Assembly (NCBI RefSeq): GCF_947491715.1
Contig: NZ_CANLKR010000026.1
Location: 1-64,000, forward strand
DNA from: an uncultured Shewanella sp.
GTDB taxonomy: Bacteria > Pseudomonadota > Gammaproteobacteria > Enterobacterales > Shewanellaceae
Direction: 5' to 3'
Length of the DNA: 64,000 nucleotides
Shown: in pieces, positions 26,972 through 35,902 of the stretch
Layout: each line of letters opens with the position of its first letter
How positions within the stretch are numbered: position 1 is the stretch's first letter
Notes under the pieces: model-generated
The model's database searches: none
What the model was told of the DNA's origin: nothing
The model's input: the letters and a program-made list of their open reading frames with translations, nothing else
Program-made: the position numbers and the translations under genes

Positions 26972-28834
26972 ATGAAGATAAATAAAAAAATACTCTCATG
27001 TATTGTTGCTGCATCTTTTAGTGCACAAGCAAATAGTATTATGCCAGAACAAACAGCTAATGTCCTGATGGGATATTGGCATAATTGGTGTAATAGCCAA
27101 GGCTACCAAAGCGGTATCGCAGCTTGTATTTCATTAACCGATATTAATAGCAAATACAATGTAGTTGCAGTATCTTTTATGACAGCGAGTGGAGATTCTT
27201 CTATACCTACTTTTACATTAAGTTCCGATCTTAAATCAGAACTGGGTATAACTGAAGATGACTTTATTCAACAGATCAGTGATCTTAATGAGCAAGGTCG
27301 CAGTGTTGTATTGTCATTAGGTGGTGCAGATGCACACATAGAGTTATCTAGCGGTGATGAAACAGCATTGGCAAATGAGATCATTAGGCTCGTTGATACT
27401 TTTGGCTTTGATGGTATTGATATTGATTTAGAGCAATCAGCGATCAGTGCAGGAGATAATAGTACTGTTATTCCTCAAGCACTTATTCAAGTCAAGGAGC
27501 ACTATAAAGAACAGGGCTTGAATTTCATGATCACGATGGCGCCTGAATATCCTTATTTAAGAGATGGCGGAGCTTACGTCACTTACATTAAGCAATTAGA
27601 AAACTATTATGACTTTATTAATCCTCAATTTTACAATCAAGGGGGAGATGGTATTTGGGTCGATGGAAAAGGCTGGCTGGCTCAAAACGATGATTCAGTT
27701 AAAAGCGATTTTATTTACTATATTGCCAATTCACTTATTAATGGTACAAATGGCTATACACAAATAGATCATGACAGATTAGTCTTTGGCCTACCAGCGA
27801 ATGTTGATGCTGCTAATAACGGTTATGTCTCTAACCCTCAAGATCTATATGATGCTTTTACTCAATTAAGTGACGAGGGGCATGCACTTAAAGGGATCAT
27901 GGGGTGGTCTGTCAATTGGGATGTTGGCAAGAATATCAGCGGCAAAAGTTATAATGATCAGTTTGCTAGTGATTATGCGTCATTCATTTTAGATGATCAG
28001 GAAAATAATGATGATAACAACATAACATTTTCTGGTATTTATGATCTGCGTGTCCAAAGGGGAGAAAACTTTAATGCACTTGATGGTATTAGCGCAATAG
28101 ATGTTGATGGCAATGATATTACCAGTAGTATTACGACATCTGGTACCGTTGATATATTACAAGAAGGCCTATATACCGTTTATTATACCGTCACTGATAG
28201 TGATGGAAATAAGTTAGAAGCAGAGCGAATAATCACTGTCTATAATGACGCGCCTGTATTGACTGGTATTAACGATACAACAGTCAGTATTGATAGTGAT
28301 TTTTCTCCCTTAGATGGGGTAAGTGCAACAGATTCACAAGACGGTGATTTAACGGATAAGATTAGTATTCAAGGCGACGTTAACACCAGTGTTGAAGGTC
28401 ACTATACACTCACTTATACCGTTGAAGATCAATGGCAAGCAAAGACTCATTTGTCACGAGTGATCACAGTGACTAGCGATGAGGTGACTGAGTGTAGCGC
28501 CGAAACTTGGTTGAGCACCCGCATTTATAACCTAAATGATACTGTCTCACATGCAGGGCAAACTTGGACAGCACAGTGGTGGACACAAGGAGAAGAACCT
28601 AACACCACAGGAGAATGGGGGGTTTGGAAAAATGTAGATAATTGCACTGGAGATAATGGAGAGCAAGATAACCCTAATACACCGAACGGATCACAAATTT
28701 GGTCTAACAAACAAGTCTATTTTGCCAATGACACAGTGACATATAACGATGTGATCTGGACAGCACAGTGGTGGACTCAAGATGATGAGCCTGGTACCAC
28801 TGGTGAATGGGGCGTATGGCGTGTAGCACAATAA
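26972..28834 (+). CDS. Secreted GH18 chitinase with Ig-like and two CBM5/12 domains
   Basis: An exported endochitinase of 620 residues. After the signal peptide (ending near AQANS) the GH18 barrel begins LMGYWHNWCN, and the catalytic motif DGIDIDLE is at residues 147-154 with Glu154 as the acid. Two Ig-like modules of the DUF5011 kind follow (GIYDLRVQRGENFNALDG and LTGINDTTVSIDSDF), then two C-terminal chitin-binding CBM5/12 modules (each with WTAQWWTQ and TTGEWGVW). ATG 26972 is preceded by AGGGA; the frame also opens with a TTG three bases earlier. It lies directly upstream of an LPMO gene, forming a chitin-degrading pair. Confidence 0.95.
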   Translation: MKINKKILSCIVAASFSAQANSIMPEQTANVLMGYWHNWCNSQGYQSGIAACISLTDINSKYNVVAVSFMTASGDSSIPTFTLSSDLKSELGITEDDFIQQISDLNEQGRSVVLSLGGADAHIELSSGDETALANEIIRLVDTFGFDGIDIDLEQSAISAGDNSTVIPQALIQVKEHYKEQGLNFMITMAPEYPYLRDGGAYVTYIKQLENYYDFINPQFYNQGGDGIWVDGKGWLAQNDDSVKSDFIYYIANSLINGTNGYTQIDHDRLVFGLPANVDAANNGYVSNPQDLYDAFTQLSDEGHALKGIMGWSVNWDVGKNISGKSYNDQFASDYASFILDDQENNDDNNITFSGIYDLRVQRGENFNALDGISAIDVDGNDITSSITTSGTVDILQEGLYTVYYTVTDSDGNKLEAERIITVYNDAPVLTGINDTTVSIDSDFSPLDGVSATDSQDGDLTDKISIQGDVNTSVEGHYTLTYTVEDQWQAKTHLSRVITVTSDEVTECSAETWLSTRIYNLNDTVSHAGQTWTAQWWTQGEEPNTTGEWGVWKNVDNCTGDNGEQDNPNTPNGSQIWSNKQVYFANDTVTYNDVIWTAQWWTQDDEPGTTGEWGVWRVAQ

Positions 28835-28930
28835 TGATATCACACCCTCACATTTATTAATTTAAATACTGTCTAAAGCGTACGAGTCAATTCATACAGT
28901 ATTGCTTCACTCTTTTTTTAGGGAAAAATC

Positions 28931-30313
28931 ATGAACAACAAAAAATCACTTACACTATTAACTCCTGCACTACTTTCTTCATTAGTCTTTAGCCAGTTTG
29001 CGCAAAGCCACGGCTGGGTAGAATTCCCCAGTAGTCGGCAAAATACTTGCTATAATGATGGCGGATTTTGGAATAATTCTATTCCAAATAAAGCTTGCCA
29101 ATTAGCACATGAATTATCCGGCCCTTACCCTTTTGTACAACGTAATGAAGTGGCTGCTAATGTCATTGATTATAATAAGGACAATCAAGAAAAAGATCTG
29201 AATGCAGTAAAAGCGGTGATCAAAGATGGTTCGCTTTGTGCTGCTGGAGACAATGATAAAGCAGGGCTTGATATACCTTCTCAAAATTGGCAAAGAACAC
29301 GCGTTTCCTTAAATGGTAATAATGAATTTGAATTGGTATTTACCGCAACTGCACCTCATAACCCTTCTTATTGGCAGTTTTATTTAACCAATGAAAATTA
29401 CGACTCATCAAAACCATTAACCTGGGGTGATTTAACGTTAATTGATACTGCTGGTAATATCTCAGTTAATGGTGACAAGCAATATAAGATTAATGTGGCT
29501 GTCCCTCAAGGTCGAACTGGAGATGCTATCTTGTATACTCGTTGGCAGCGTGATGATGCTGCGGGTGAAGGATTTTATAACTGCAGTGATATTACGTTCA
29601 GCGACCATGATGATCCAACCGATCCAGAAGAACCGACCGATCCAAGCGATCCAAATGAAAATCAGCTTGTTTCTCTTGGATATTTTCTCAGTACTGATTT
29701 TACTGGTGTAGAAGTGGATGATACTGTTCGTTTTCGCACATTTAATAAAAAAGGAGATGAAACAACTGACGTTCAACTTGTGATTAATGATGCCAATTTA
29801 TCAACTTGGCCAGCAGTACTTGCTGGTCAATTTAATGACAATAAAGCAGGAAAATGGTACATCGGTATTTGGAGTGAAGACATGCAGCACTACATGTTCG
29901 ATACACAAAATATACATGCTAACAAGGTATTTGCTCAGTCAGTAAACCCCAGTTATCAACTTTCATTGATAAAAAATAAAGACACTGATGAAAGGTTGTG
30001 GGATCAGCAAACTGTTTACATTCAAGGAAATAAAGTGAGCTATCAAGGCTGTACTTGGGAAGCACAGTGGTGGACAAAAGGCGAAGAACCTGGTGACAAT
30101 GAAAGTGGTGTATGGCGTACATCTGGTGGAAATTGTGCTGAAGGTGAAGAAGGATCAACTGATTATTCTCATAGTACAATATACCATCAAGGTGACACTG
30201 TGACATACCAAAATTGTGCTTGGCAAGCCCAGTGGTGGACACAAGGTGAAGTGCCGGGCACAACGGGTGAATGGGGAGTGTGGCGTACAAAAGATGAAAA
30301 TTGCGCTAATTAA
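28931..30313 (+). CDS. Chitin-active lytic polysaccharide monooxygenase (AA10) with GbpA-like and CBM5/12 domains
   Basis: A copper enzyme that cleaves crystalline chitin oxidatively and boosts the chitinase encoded 97 bases upstream. Signal cleavage after QFAQS would expose His27 (HGWVEFPSSRQ) as N-terminal copper ligand. The second histidine-brace residue is His143 (APHNPSYWQFY). The AA10 domain ends near NCSDITF. An Asp/Pro-rich linker (DPTDPEEPTDPSDP) follows, then a GbpA-type middle domain (YFLSTDFTGVEVDDTVRF) and two CBM5/12 modules (WEAQWWTKG, WQAQWWTQG). AGGGAAAAATC precedes the ATG. Confidence 0.95.
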   Translation: MNNKKSLTLLTPALLSSLVFSQFAQSHGWVEFPSSRQNTCYNDGGFWNNSIPNKACQLAHELSGPYPFVQRNEVAANVIDYNKDNQEKDLNAVKAVIKDGSLCAAGDNDKAGLDIPSQNWQRTRVSLNGNNEFELVFTATAPHNPSYWQFYLTNENYDSSKPLTWGDLTLIDTAGNISVNGDKQYKINVAVPQGRTGDAILYTRWQRDDAAGEGFYNCSDITFSDHDDPTDPEEPTDPSDPNENQLVSLGYFLSTDFTGVEVDDTVRFRTFNKKGDETTDVQLVINDANLSTWPAVLAGQFNDNKAGKWYIGIWSEDMQHYMFDTQNIHANKVFAQSVNPSYQLSLIKNKDTDERLWDQQTVYIQGNKVSYQGCTWEAQWWTKGEEPGDNESGVWRTSGGNCAEGEEGSTDYSHSTIYHQGDTVTYQNCAWQAQWWTQGEVPGTTGEWGVWRTKDENCAN

Positions 30314-30326
30314 TTAAACTGTAATC

Positions 30327-30371
30327 AAAAGATGGCTAAAATAATGCCTTTACTATTTTTAGTCATCTTTT
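30327..30371 (+). terminator. Terminator of the chitinase/LPMO pair
   Basis: AAAAGATGGCTAAAA pairs with TTTTTAGTCATCTTTT across a short loop just after the LPMO stop. Confidence 0.7.
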
Positions 30372-30457
30372 GCTATAAAATCCAATATCATCATTGCTTT
30401 ACATTTCACTTTTAAATAAAATGGTTATACCATAAATAACAAATTACTGAATATTGA

Positions 30458-30931
30458 ATGTCAGAATACCAATGGCGATACCATGGGGAAGCACCAAAAG
30501 CAGGTCGAAGGCTCGTTTTACTTAAACCTGATGAGTTACATCTTGCCTTACCCTTAATTTATCGCCGCATAAAAGCTAAAAATATATCGCTTCAACCGAC
30601 CTGGTTTAATCAAGAAATCAATAACCAAGAACAAGCTTATTTTGCACTTGAACCTTTACTCACTGAACTAGTGCAACAACGAAAAATGAATGAAGATATT
30701 GTTCCGCTGCTAAAAAAGGTGAATGTGTCACTGAATGCTTATTTTAGTGATCTAGGTTGGCGCATGATCCGAAAAGAGCTGTCACAAATAAAAAAACGCC
30801 AAAAAAAATCACATCTAGAAGTCAGTAACGATATCATCTTCAAACTTAAACATTATATGCAAAAACAACAATTTGATAGTGTAGATCAAGCTATTGATAA
30901 CTTATTATCTGAACATGATGCTATAAAATAA
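30458..30931 (+). CDS. Ribbon-helix-helix protein, MatP-like architecture
   Basis: A 157-residue cytoplasmic protein. The C-terminal 45 residues (KKSHLEVSNDIIFKLKHYM, then FDSVDQAIDNLLSEHD) have the strand-helix-helix pattern of an RHH DNA-binding domain. The order of a helical N-terminus beginning with YQWRYHG, a basic linker (IKKRQKKS) and RHH resembles MatP, the protein that organises the chromosome Ter macrodomain (E. coli KKSIDLEF at the matching place). MatP identity is uncertain; it may be another RHH regulator. It stands alone, with a weak ribosome-binding site. Confidence 0.5.
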   Translation: MSEYQWRYHGEAPKAGRRLVLLKPDELHLALPLIYRRIKAKNISLQPTWFNQEINNQEQAYFALEPLLTELVQQRKMNEDIVPLLKKVNVSLNAYFSDLGWRMIRKELSQIKKRQKKSHLEVSNDIIFKLKHYMQKQQFDSVDQAIDNLLSEHDAIK

Positions 30932-31416
30932 TGATACAACCACCTTTTATTTTTTACGTTGCGATACAAAAATAAACTCTCTTTGTATCGCTTGTCGACG
31001 TAAAAAGAATGCCCCTTATTTCCCCCTTGTTCATATTGCATTAAATCGATCACAACATTTGAAGCAATAGCATGAACTCACTTCCTATGGGCGGCCATTC
31101 CACTTTCCCAAGTGTTAATATACTCTGGCGTATCCGATTATTAACTTCCACATTCTCATCAATATAAGCATCAAGGATAAGGATCCTTATAACTGATCCC
31201 GTCATTCCTATATTGTATGGGATTAGACAATTGATAAGGGGGGATTTTAATTTTCATAGTTATTTAATTTATTTAGTATAAAAGTCGCATTGTTTATATG
31301 AGTGCTAACTGATATACCAGTATGGCTTATTTGTTTTTATTAATAAAAGCGGATTATAAAAACGCTTAAATATAGCTTAACTTCATAAATTCAATAAGAT
31401 ATTGTAAAGGAATAAC
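30932..31416. other. Intergenic region with a long hairpin
   Basis: 485 bases without a gene. A stem GCGATACAAA/TTTGTATCGC (30961-30970 with 30982-30991) is nested inside TTTTTACGT/ACGTAAAAA, giving a two-part hairpin at about 30951-31006 that probably ends the RHH transcript. The rest holds the promoter region of the next gene. Confidence 0.5.
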
Positions 31417-32595
31417 ATGAAACTGATACCAAGTTTAACCTTAACTTTAGCGTCAATAGGTTTATTTTCTACATCATTACAAGTTGTTGCAAATGAATCT
31501 AAAGCTAAAGTTTCCTCCCTATATCAAAAAGAAGTATTATCAACATCCATAGCCCATGAAAAAAGAGTTATTTCAAAGGAACTTGCTCTTAATTATAAAC
31601 ACTACCGCCGTCATTTAAAATCTCAAGTTAATCAGTATCAACTCAGTGTCAACCTTGAAAATTTTCATTATTTAGATAAAAAAACAGCTGAGACGATTCA
31701 ACACCTCAATCAAAATATTAGACAGTTAAAAGGGATCACAAAGTATAACAGCAACATTATCGATTTACGGTTAGCAGATACAAAAATGTTAGGCCAATGG
31801 CAAGCAGGTCAATCGCCATTATTTGCTTATGCTCCAGAAGGCAATGACACACACTGGACTTATATTGAAGCCTTTGATGAAGCAGGTAATATCCATTTAC
31901 TCGATGCCCATGTCGTGCCAGATAGGCCTGTGTTCATTATTGAACTGAATAATGAACAAACATTGAAAGAAGGCATAGAAACGATGCGATCCCTGTTTAA
32001 TGCCGCTAAAGTCAGTAACAGCATAACGACAATGAATAGTGATTTTTCTACAACAGCAGATGAGCCATTATCGACGACCGCTATTAAAAATATTAAACTT
32101 AAAAATGTTGAAGAATCATGGATATTGGGTGATGCAGAAGTCTATGCTATTGTATCTGGAATAAGCCCTGAAAATACCGATATTGCCCCTCAACTCGATA
32201 TTTTAGAATTTCCCTATTTAGATGAAGCCGACACGAGTTACTCTCCGAATCAAATTATTGTGCAATGGGAAAATTATCGTTGGCAAGCTGTCGATATTCT
32301 TCTTATGGAAAACGATGACAATACAAACTATAAAGATCTTGCTGGGACTATCTTAGAAGCTGCAGAAGCCGTATTAAGACTCATTCCAGATCCAACAGTT
32401 CAAGGTTATGCCATTATACCGCAGTTAACGAATGCGATTATTCAAGCGATGCCGGATTCATGGTGGACAAATGATGATGATTACCTAGATGTATTTTACA
32501 CCATCTTTGAAAATCAAACCTATACAAATCATAAAGGTGCGAGTAACAATGCCACCGTTGATTTAGAGCCATTGATTATTCAACCAAGAAACTAA
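31417..32595 (+). CDS. Exported protein, probably DUF3103 family
   Basis: A 392-residue protein with a signal peptide (to QVVANES) and a mature part containing SPLFAYAPEGNDTHWTYIEA, HVVPDRPVFIIEL and a Trp/Asp-rich end (MPDSWWTNDDDYLDVFYTIF). I associate this pattern with the DUF3103 family of Vibrio and relatives, from memory. No catalytic motif stands out. It has a good ribosome-binding site (AAAGGA, 31406-31411) and sits in the secreted-protein cluster. Function unknown. Confidence 0.55.
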   Translation: MKLIPSLTLTLASIGLFSTSLQVVANESKAKVSSLYQKEVLSTSIAHEKRVISKELALNYKHYRRHLKSQVNQYQLSVNLENFHYLDKKTAETIQHLNQNIRQLKGITKYNSNIIDLRLADTKMLGQWQAGQSPLFAYAPEGNDTHWTYIEAFDEAGNIHLLDAHVVPDRPVFIIELNNEQTLKEGIETMRSLFNAAKVSNSITTMNSDFSTTADEPLSTTAIKNIKLKNVEESWILGDAEVYAIVSGISPENTDIAPQLDILEFPYLDEADTSYSPNQIIVQWENYRWQAVDILLMENDDNTNYKDLAGTILEAAEAVLRLIPDPTVQGYAIIPQLTNAIIQAMPDSWWTNDDDYLDVFYTIFENQTYTNHKGASNNATVDLEPLIIQPRN

Positions 32596-32612
32596 TTAAT
32601 GTAAACAGGAAT

Positions 32613-32648
32613 ATAAATGACTCATTAAATAAGTAATGAGTCATTTAT
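32613..32648. terminator. Bidirectional terminator
   Basis: ATAAATGACTCATTA and TAATGAGTCATTTAT are perfect 15-bp arms around a six-base loop, between the DUF3103-like gene and the convergent kinase-fold gene. Confidence 0.7.
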
Positions 32649-32735
32649 ATTATTAAAGTTCGTCATCAAACTTTAAAGAGCTTTCAGCATTAATTTTGCT
32701 GCTTTTAATTAATGAGGAAATAACGCAAATTAGGG

Positions 32736-33782
32736 TTATTCGTCCTCAAATAGCGAAGAATAATGCGATAAAAGGGACAAGGCATTCTGGGTGATCTTTT
32801 TACTAAAACCATTGTTTTTAGGGTGGTTAATGGACCATCCCAATAAAAACCGTTGAAAATCGGCCCAAGCGATAACAAACAAATGACGCCATTCGCGCTC
32901 AAGCTGCTCAATATCAAGTTGTGGGTGAGCGTCACAGACCGCTTTTTTTAGCTCAATAAAATAATGCTTGAGTAATGCTTGTGTGTGCTGATCACATTCA
33001 TCTTCTGTCAGGCAACTTCCTAAGAAATACGCCACATCTTTCATTCCACAACCTGCACCGATATACTGGAAATCAACCGCTGCAACTTGATTATTATTTG
33101 CAAAACAAAAATTGGCAATTTTAGCATCACCATGGACCAAGGTTTGAAATCGACAAGCATTCAACAGGCGATCAATTTTGCTCGCCGCTTGTTTCAGGAG
33201 CGAGGAGGGCATGTTTTCAAATTCCTCCAATCTTGTCGCTAAATGCCAATAGGTGCCCGTTTGCCAAAGTGCTTTCATCCAATCATCTTCAGGGTTTTCC
33301 TGTAAAAATTGTCCATGAAAGTGGGCGAGCCAGGTTAAACAGGCTTTTGCCTGTTCAAGGCTGGCGTGTTGATGACGCAATGAAAAGCCCTGCTCATCTA
33401 AATCACTCAATAAAATGATTTTTTTCTGTTCACCTCCTGCTTCCAAGTTATCAGTGAAAACACCATAACATCTTGGTATTGTTGTCTTATTTGTGCATAA
33501 ATGTGCCCAATCAGTATACCAATGTGCTTCAACATCATAAGACATGAGCTTACGTTGAAAAGAAGCCTGCGTATTCCACCCTCTAGGGTGATTGCTTTTT
33601 AATGGAGGATGAATGTGTTTAATAATAACAGAACGAGGCTGTTGAGCTTGTTGAACAATAGAGGAATAGGCTAAATGATAACGACTAATTTCACCATAAC
33701 CACTCCATAAAGGCTGTATAACAGCCACTTTATCCACGTTTGTGGCATTGAACTGTTTTAATAAAATAGACTCAATATTCAT
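32736..33782 (-). CDS. Aminoglycoside-phosphotransferase/ecdysteroid-kinase-fold protein
   Basis: A 348-residue cytoplasmic small-molecule kinase of the APH/choline-kinase fold. The catalytic loop is LVHGDAKIANFCF and the metal-binding Asp lies in VAAVDFQYIGAGCGMKDVAYF. The nucleotide-binding N-lobe includes RSVIIKHIHPP. Substrate unknown; antibiotic resistance should not be assumed, as most relatives in marine bacteria are uncharacterised. The start is ATG 33782; a TTG ten codons upstream is also in frame. It lies alone on the minus strand. Confidence 0.75.
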   Translation of the reverse strand: MNIESILLKQFNATNVDKVAVIQPLWSGYGEISRYHLAYSSIVQQAQQPRSVIIKHIHPPLKSNHPRGWNTQASFQRKLMSYDVEAHWYTDWAHLCTNKTTIPRCYGVFTDNLEAGGEQKKIILLSDLDEQGFSLRHQHASLEQAKACLTWLAHFHGQFLQENPEDDWMKALWQTGTYWHLATRLEEFENMPSSLLKQAASKIDRLLNACRFQTLVHGDAKIANFCFANNNQVAAVDFQYIGAGCGMKDVAYFLGSCLTEDECDQHTQALLKHYFIELKKAVCDAHPQLDIEQLEREWRHLFVIAWADFQRFLLGWSINHPKNNGFSKKITQNALSLLSHYSSLFEDE

Positions 33783-33854
33783 GTGTCGCTTATTGCTGAG
33801 ATCGAGGAACAAGTTAAATGAAAACAGGCATAATAACAGAAGTCAACAAAAGAG

Positions 33855-33878
33855 AAAGGCTCAAAAGAGCCTTTTTTT
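33855..33878. terminator. Compact terminator (usable on both strands)
   Basis: GGCTC-AAAA-GAGCC with seven T on the plus side and TTTCTCTTTT on the minus side. It lies 39 bases after the stop of the minus-strand 139-aa gene. Confidence 0.75.
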
Positions 33879-33916
33879 AAACTGGTTTTATGCACTTATT
33901 TTTAAAGTATCATCCT

Positions 33917-34336
33917 TTAAGGTTTAAAGCTCACAAACCCAAAACGTGATGTCGCTTTATTCCCATTATTATCATAACATTCAACTAACAGCTTTCCTGA
34001 AACACTGTTAGATTTGCAATAGCGCTGATCACCGGCTGGTGTGATGACTGTTGCATAACTTAAATAATAATAATTTTCTCCAGTGATACTGATCTCATAG
34101 CGTGTATAAGTTGCATTATAACTGGATGACCAATTCGCACTGCCTGCGTATTTAGCCCCACTAGAAAGCACGGTGCCATAAGCAACAGGACCCACACTTG
34201 ATATACCATATTGTTCATGATCTTGAGCAGCTTTAGTCAATTGCTGGCTATCTGTTATTGCATCAAGTTCATTAGCATGAACAGTTGAACATAATAACAA
34301 AGGCAATAATAAGACGCTTGATTTTAAGTATTGCAT
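33917..34336 (-). CDS. Small secreted protein, unknown function (139 aa)
   Basis: The start at 34336 is fixed by AGGAGAGATGTT just before the ATG; the frame also extends upstream without such a site. A signal peptide (MQYLKSSVLLLPLLLCSTVHA) precedes a beta-rich mature domain of about 118 residues with many Tyr and Ser (NWSSSYNATYTRYEISITG) and two late cysteines (RYCKSN, VECYDN) that may pair. I do not recognise a family. It neighbours another unknown secreted protein with the same orientation. Confidence 0.7.
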   Translation of the reverse strand: MQYLKSSVLLLPLLLCSTVHANELDAITDSQQLTKAAQDHEQYGISSVGPVAYGTVLSSGAKYAGSANWSSSYNATYTRYEISITGENYYYLSYATVITPAGDQRYCKSNSVSGKLLVECYDNNGNKATSRFGFVSFKP

Positions 34337-34556
34337 AACATCTCTCCTTGATAATGGTTTAAAAATAAAACATGCAAATAACATAAACCATCATTAGCAT
34401 AGAAGATAGACAACAAGTTTCAAGTTAAAAAATATTGACCAAATAGAGAAAAAATAAACTTAATGGAGTACAACATTCCCATGCAGAGAAAGCCTGCATG
34501 GGAAAATCGTTTTTCAAATAATAACTCGACCAACAAGCTTTAATTGCTCGATAAGA

Positions 34557-35342
34557 TTAATCCCAACGATTAAAAATCATATGAACACTATGATCCGCGC
34601 CTGTCACAAAAACAAAGTAACCCGCATTGGTATTAGGTAAAGAACAATATTGTGTTCCAGAGGTTAATTTTGAACATTGCATGTTCGATGCTGGCTCTTC
34701 TGTTGTTCGGTAGTAACAATAATCATTACGATTGGCGATTTCTCTCACGGTATCGCGAGTCGTTCTGGCTAAAACATAACGAAAATCACCAAAATAACGG
34801 TAACTACTGGCATCCACTAAATAAGATTGCGAGTCCATTCCACCTTGCAAGAGCCCATCATAGCAATAGCCAGGATTTGGCACGTACAAGGGCTCGGCAT
34901 CATTACTATTGTGAATGGCTGGCCAAGTCTCATTACCATGTTTGCTCAGCACAATATTGCTGGCATCCACAAAATCTTTAACGATAACAAAATCACCCGT
35001 ATCACTTTCAAGGGTACAAATGCTTGTGCCACCAATTTGAGCTTCACATTGGATGTCATCCATACTCGCTTGCGCATATTGCTGACACATTGAGTCTTCA
35101 GCGGCAAATTGCTGCGTTAATTCAGTCAATGCCGCTAATGCGTATTCCTTAGGATCTGTGTATTCATAATAGAAATCAGAGTACACATTAAAGACTTGGC
35201 TATTGCGAGTATTACTCTGTGTTAATTCAGTATCACATTGGCTAAATACAGGCACTTTGATAGTATCCGCTGACGCATTTGCTTGAAAAAACACGCCAGC
35301 GACTACAGGCAAAAATGCACTTCGAATCAATACGTTTAACAT
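34557..35342 (-). CDS. Secreted protein with an internal duplication, unknown function
   Basis: A 261-residue protein with a signal peptide (ending NASAD) and a strong GGGAGG before the ATG. The mature part contains two related blocks: QCEAQIGGTSICTLESDTGD then FVIVKDF..., and QCSKLTSGTQYCSLPNTNAG then YFVFVTG.... Each is preceded by a Cys-Tyr-rich segment (MCQQYA, YCYYRT). The pattern suggests a tandem disulfide-stabilised beta domain. I know no family for it. It lies in the cluster of exported proteins upstream of the divergent M6 protease gene. Confidence 0.7.
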   Translation of the reverse strand: MLNVLIRSAFLPVVAGVFFQANASADTIKVPVFSQCDTELTQSNTRNSQVFNVYSDFYYEYTDPKEYALAALTELTQQFAAEDSMCQQYAQASMDDIQCEAQIGGTSICTLESDTGDFVIVKDFVDASNIVLSKHGNETWPAIHNSNDAEPLYVPNPGYCYDGLLQGGMDSQSYLVDASSYRYFGDFRYVLARTTRDTVREIANRNDYCYYRTTEEPASNMQCSKLTSGTQYCSLPNTNAGYFVFVTGADHSVHMIFNRWD

Positions 35343-35902
35343 AAATCCTCCCTTGATCTATTTAAAGCAGGTTAACCTCTTCCAGCCATTAATGGACTGT
35401 AACCTTAGAGGGAAACGCTAGTTTTTACATAAAATCACAATTGAATAATAAAACTTAACAAAAGTAATTAGGCGGCACAGTAAAAAGGGTTTTAAAGTTA
35501 AAGTCAAAGTTAATCGATATAAAATCAATTTTCTGCTTATTTTGTCACAAAAATGGTGGTTTTTTACCGTTCTATCCCATTAAGGTAGGGTTATATATAA
35601 ATTTAAAAGCAACATGCAGTTGACTCCATTTAAAGGAAAATGAATTGTACCTCAGTCATTCTCTTCTTTTATGTATCAACATAAACACGATCAAACAAAC
35701 ACCTGTTAAATATATGTTTTTAATTTGTTGCAACACAGCTAAAGCTAATGTAGTCTTTTTTATCTGCTCAAAAAGAGCACAGCATGATTTAAGTAGAATA
35801 AAAAACAATCACTTTCCTGTGACTTAAGCCACTCTTTCATATTGGTGAGAAGAAGTGGCCAAGGGGCATAGGCATAAAGCAGAAAGAAAGGATTTCATTT
35901 TT
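35343..35902. other. Divergent promoter region
   Basis: About 560 AT-rich bases between the minus-strand secreted protein and the plus-strand metalloprotease. Short ORFs inside lack ribosome-binding sites. It must hold both promoters; I could not fix a site. Confidence 0.4.

Noticed and set aside
35645-35827. Plus-strand 60-aa ORF upstream of the M6 protease
   Set aside because: No ribosome-binding site beyond chance, no regular protein features; probably leader or promoter DNA.
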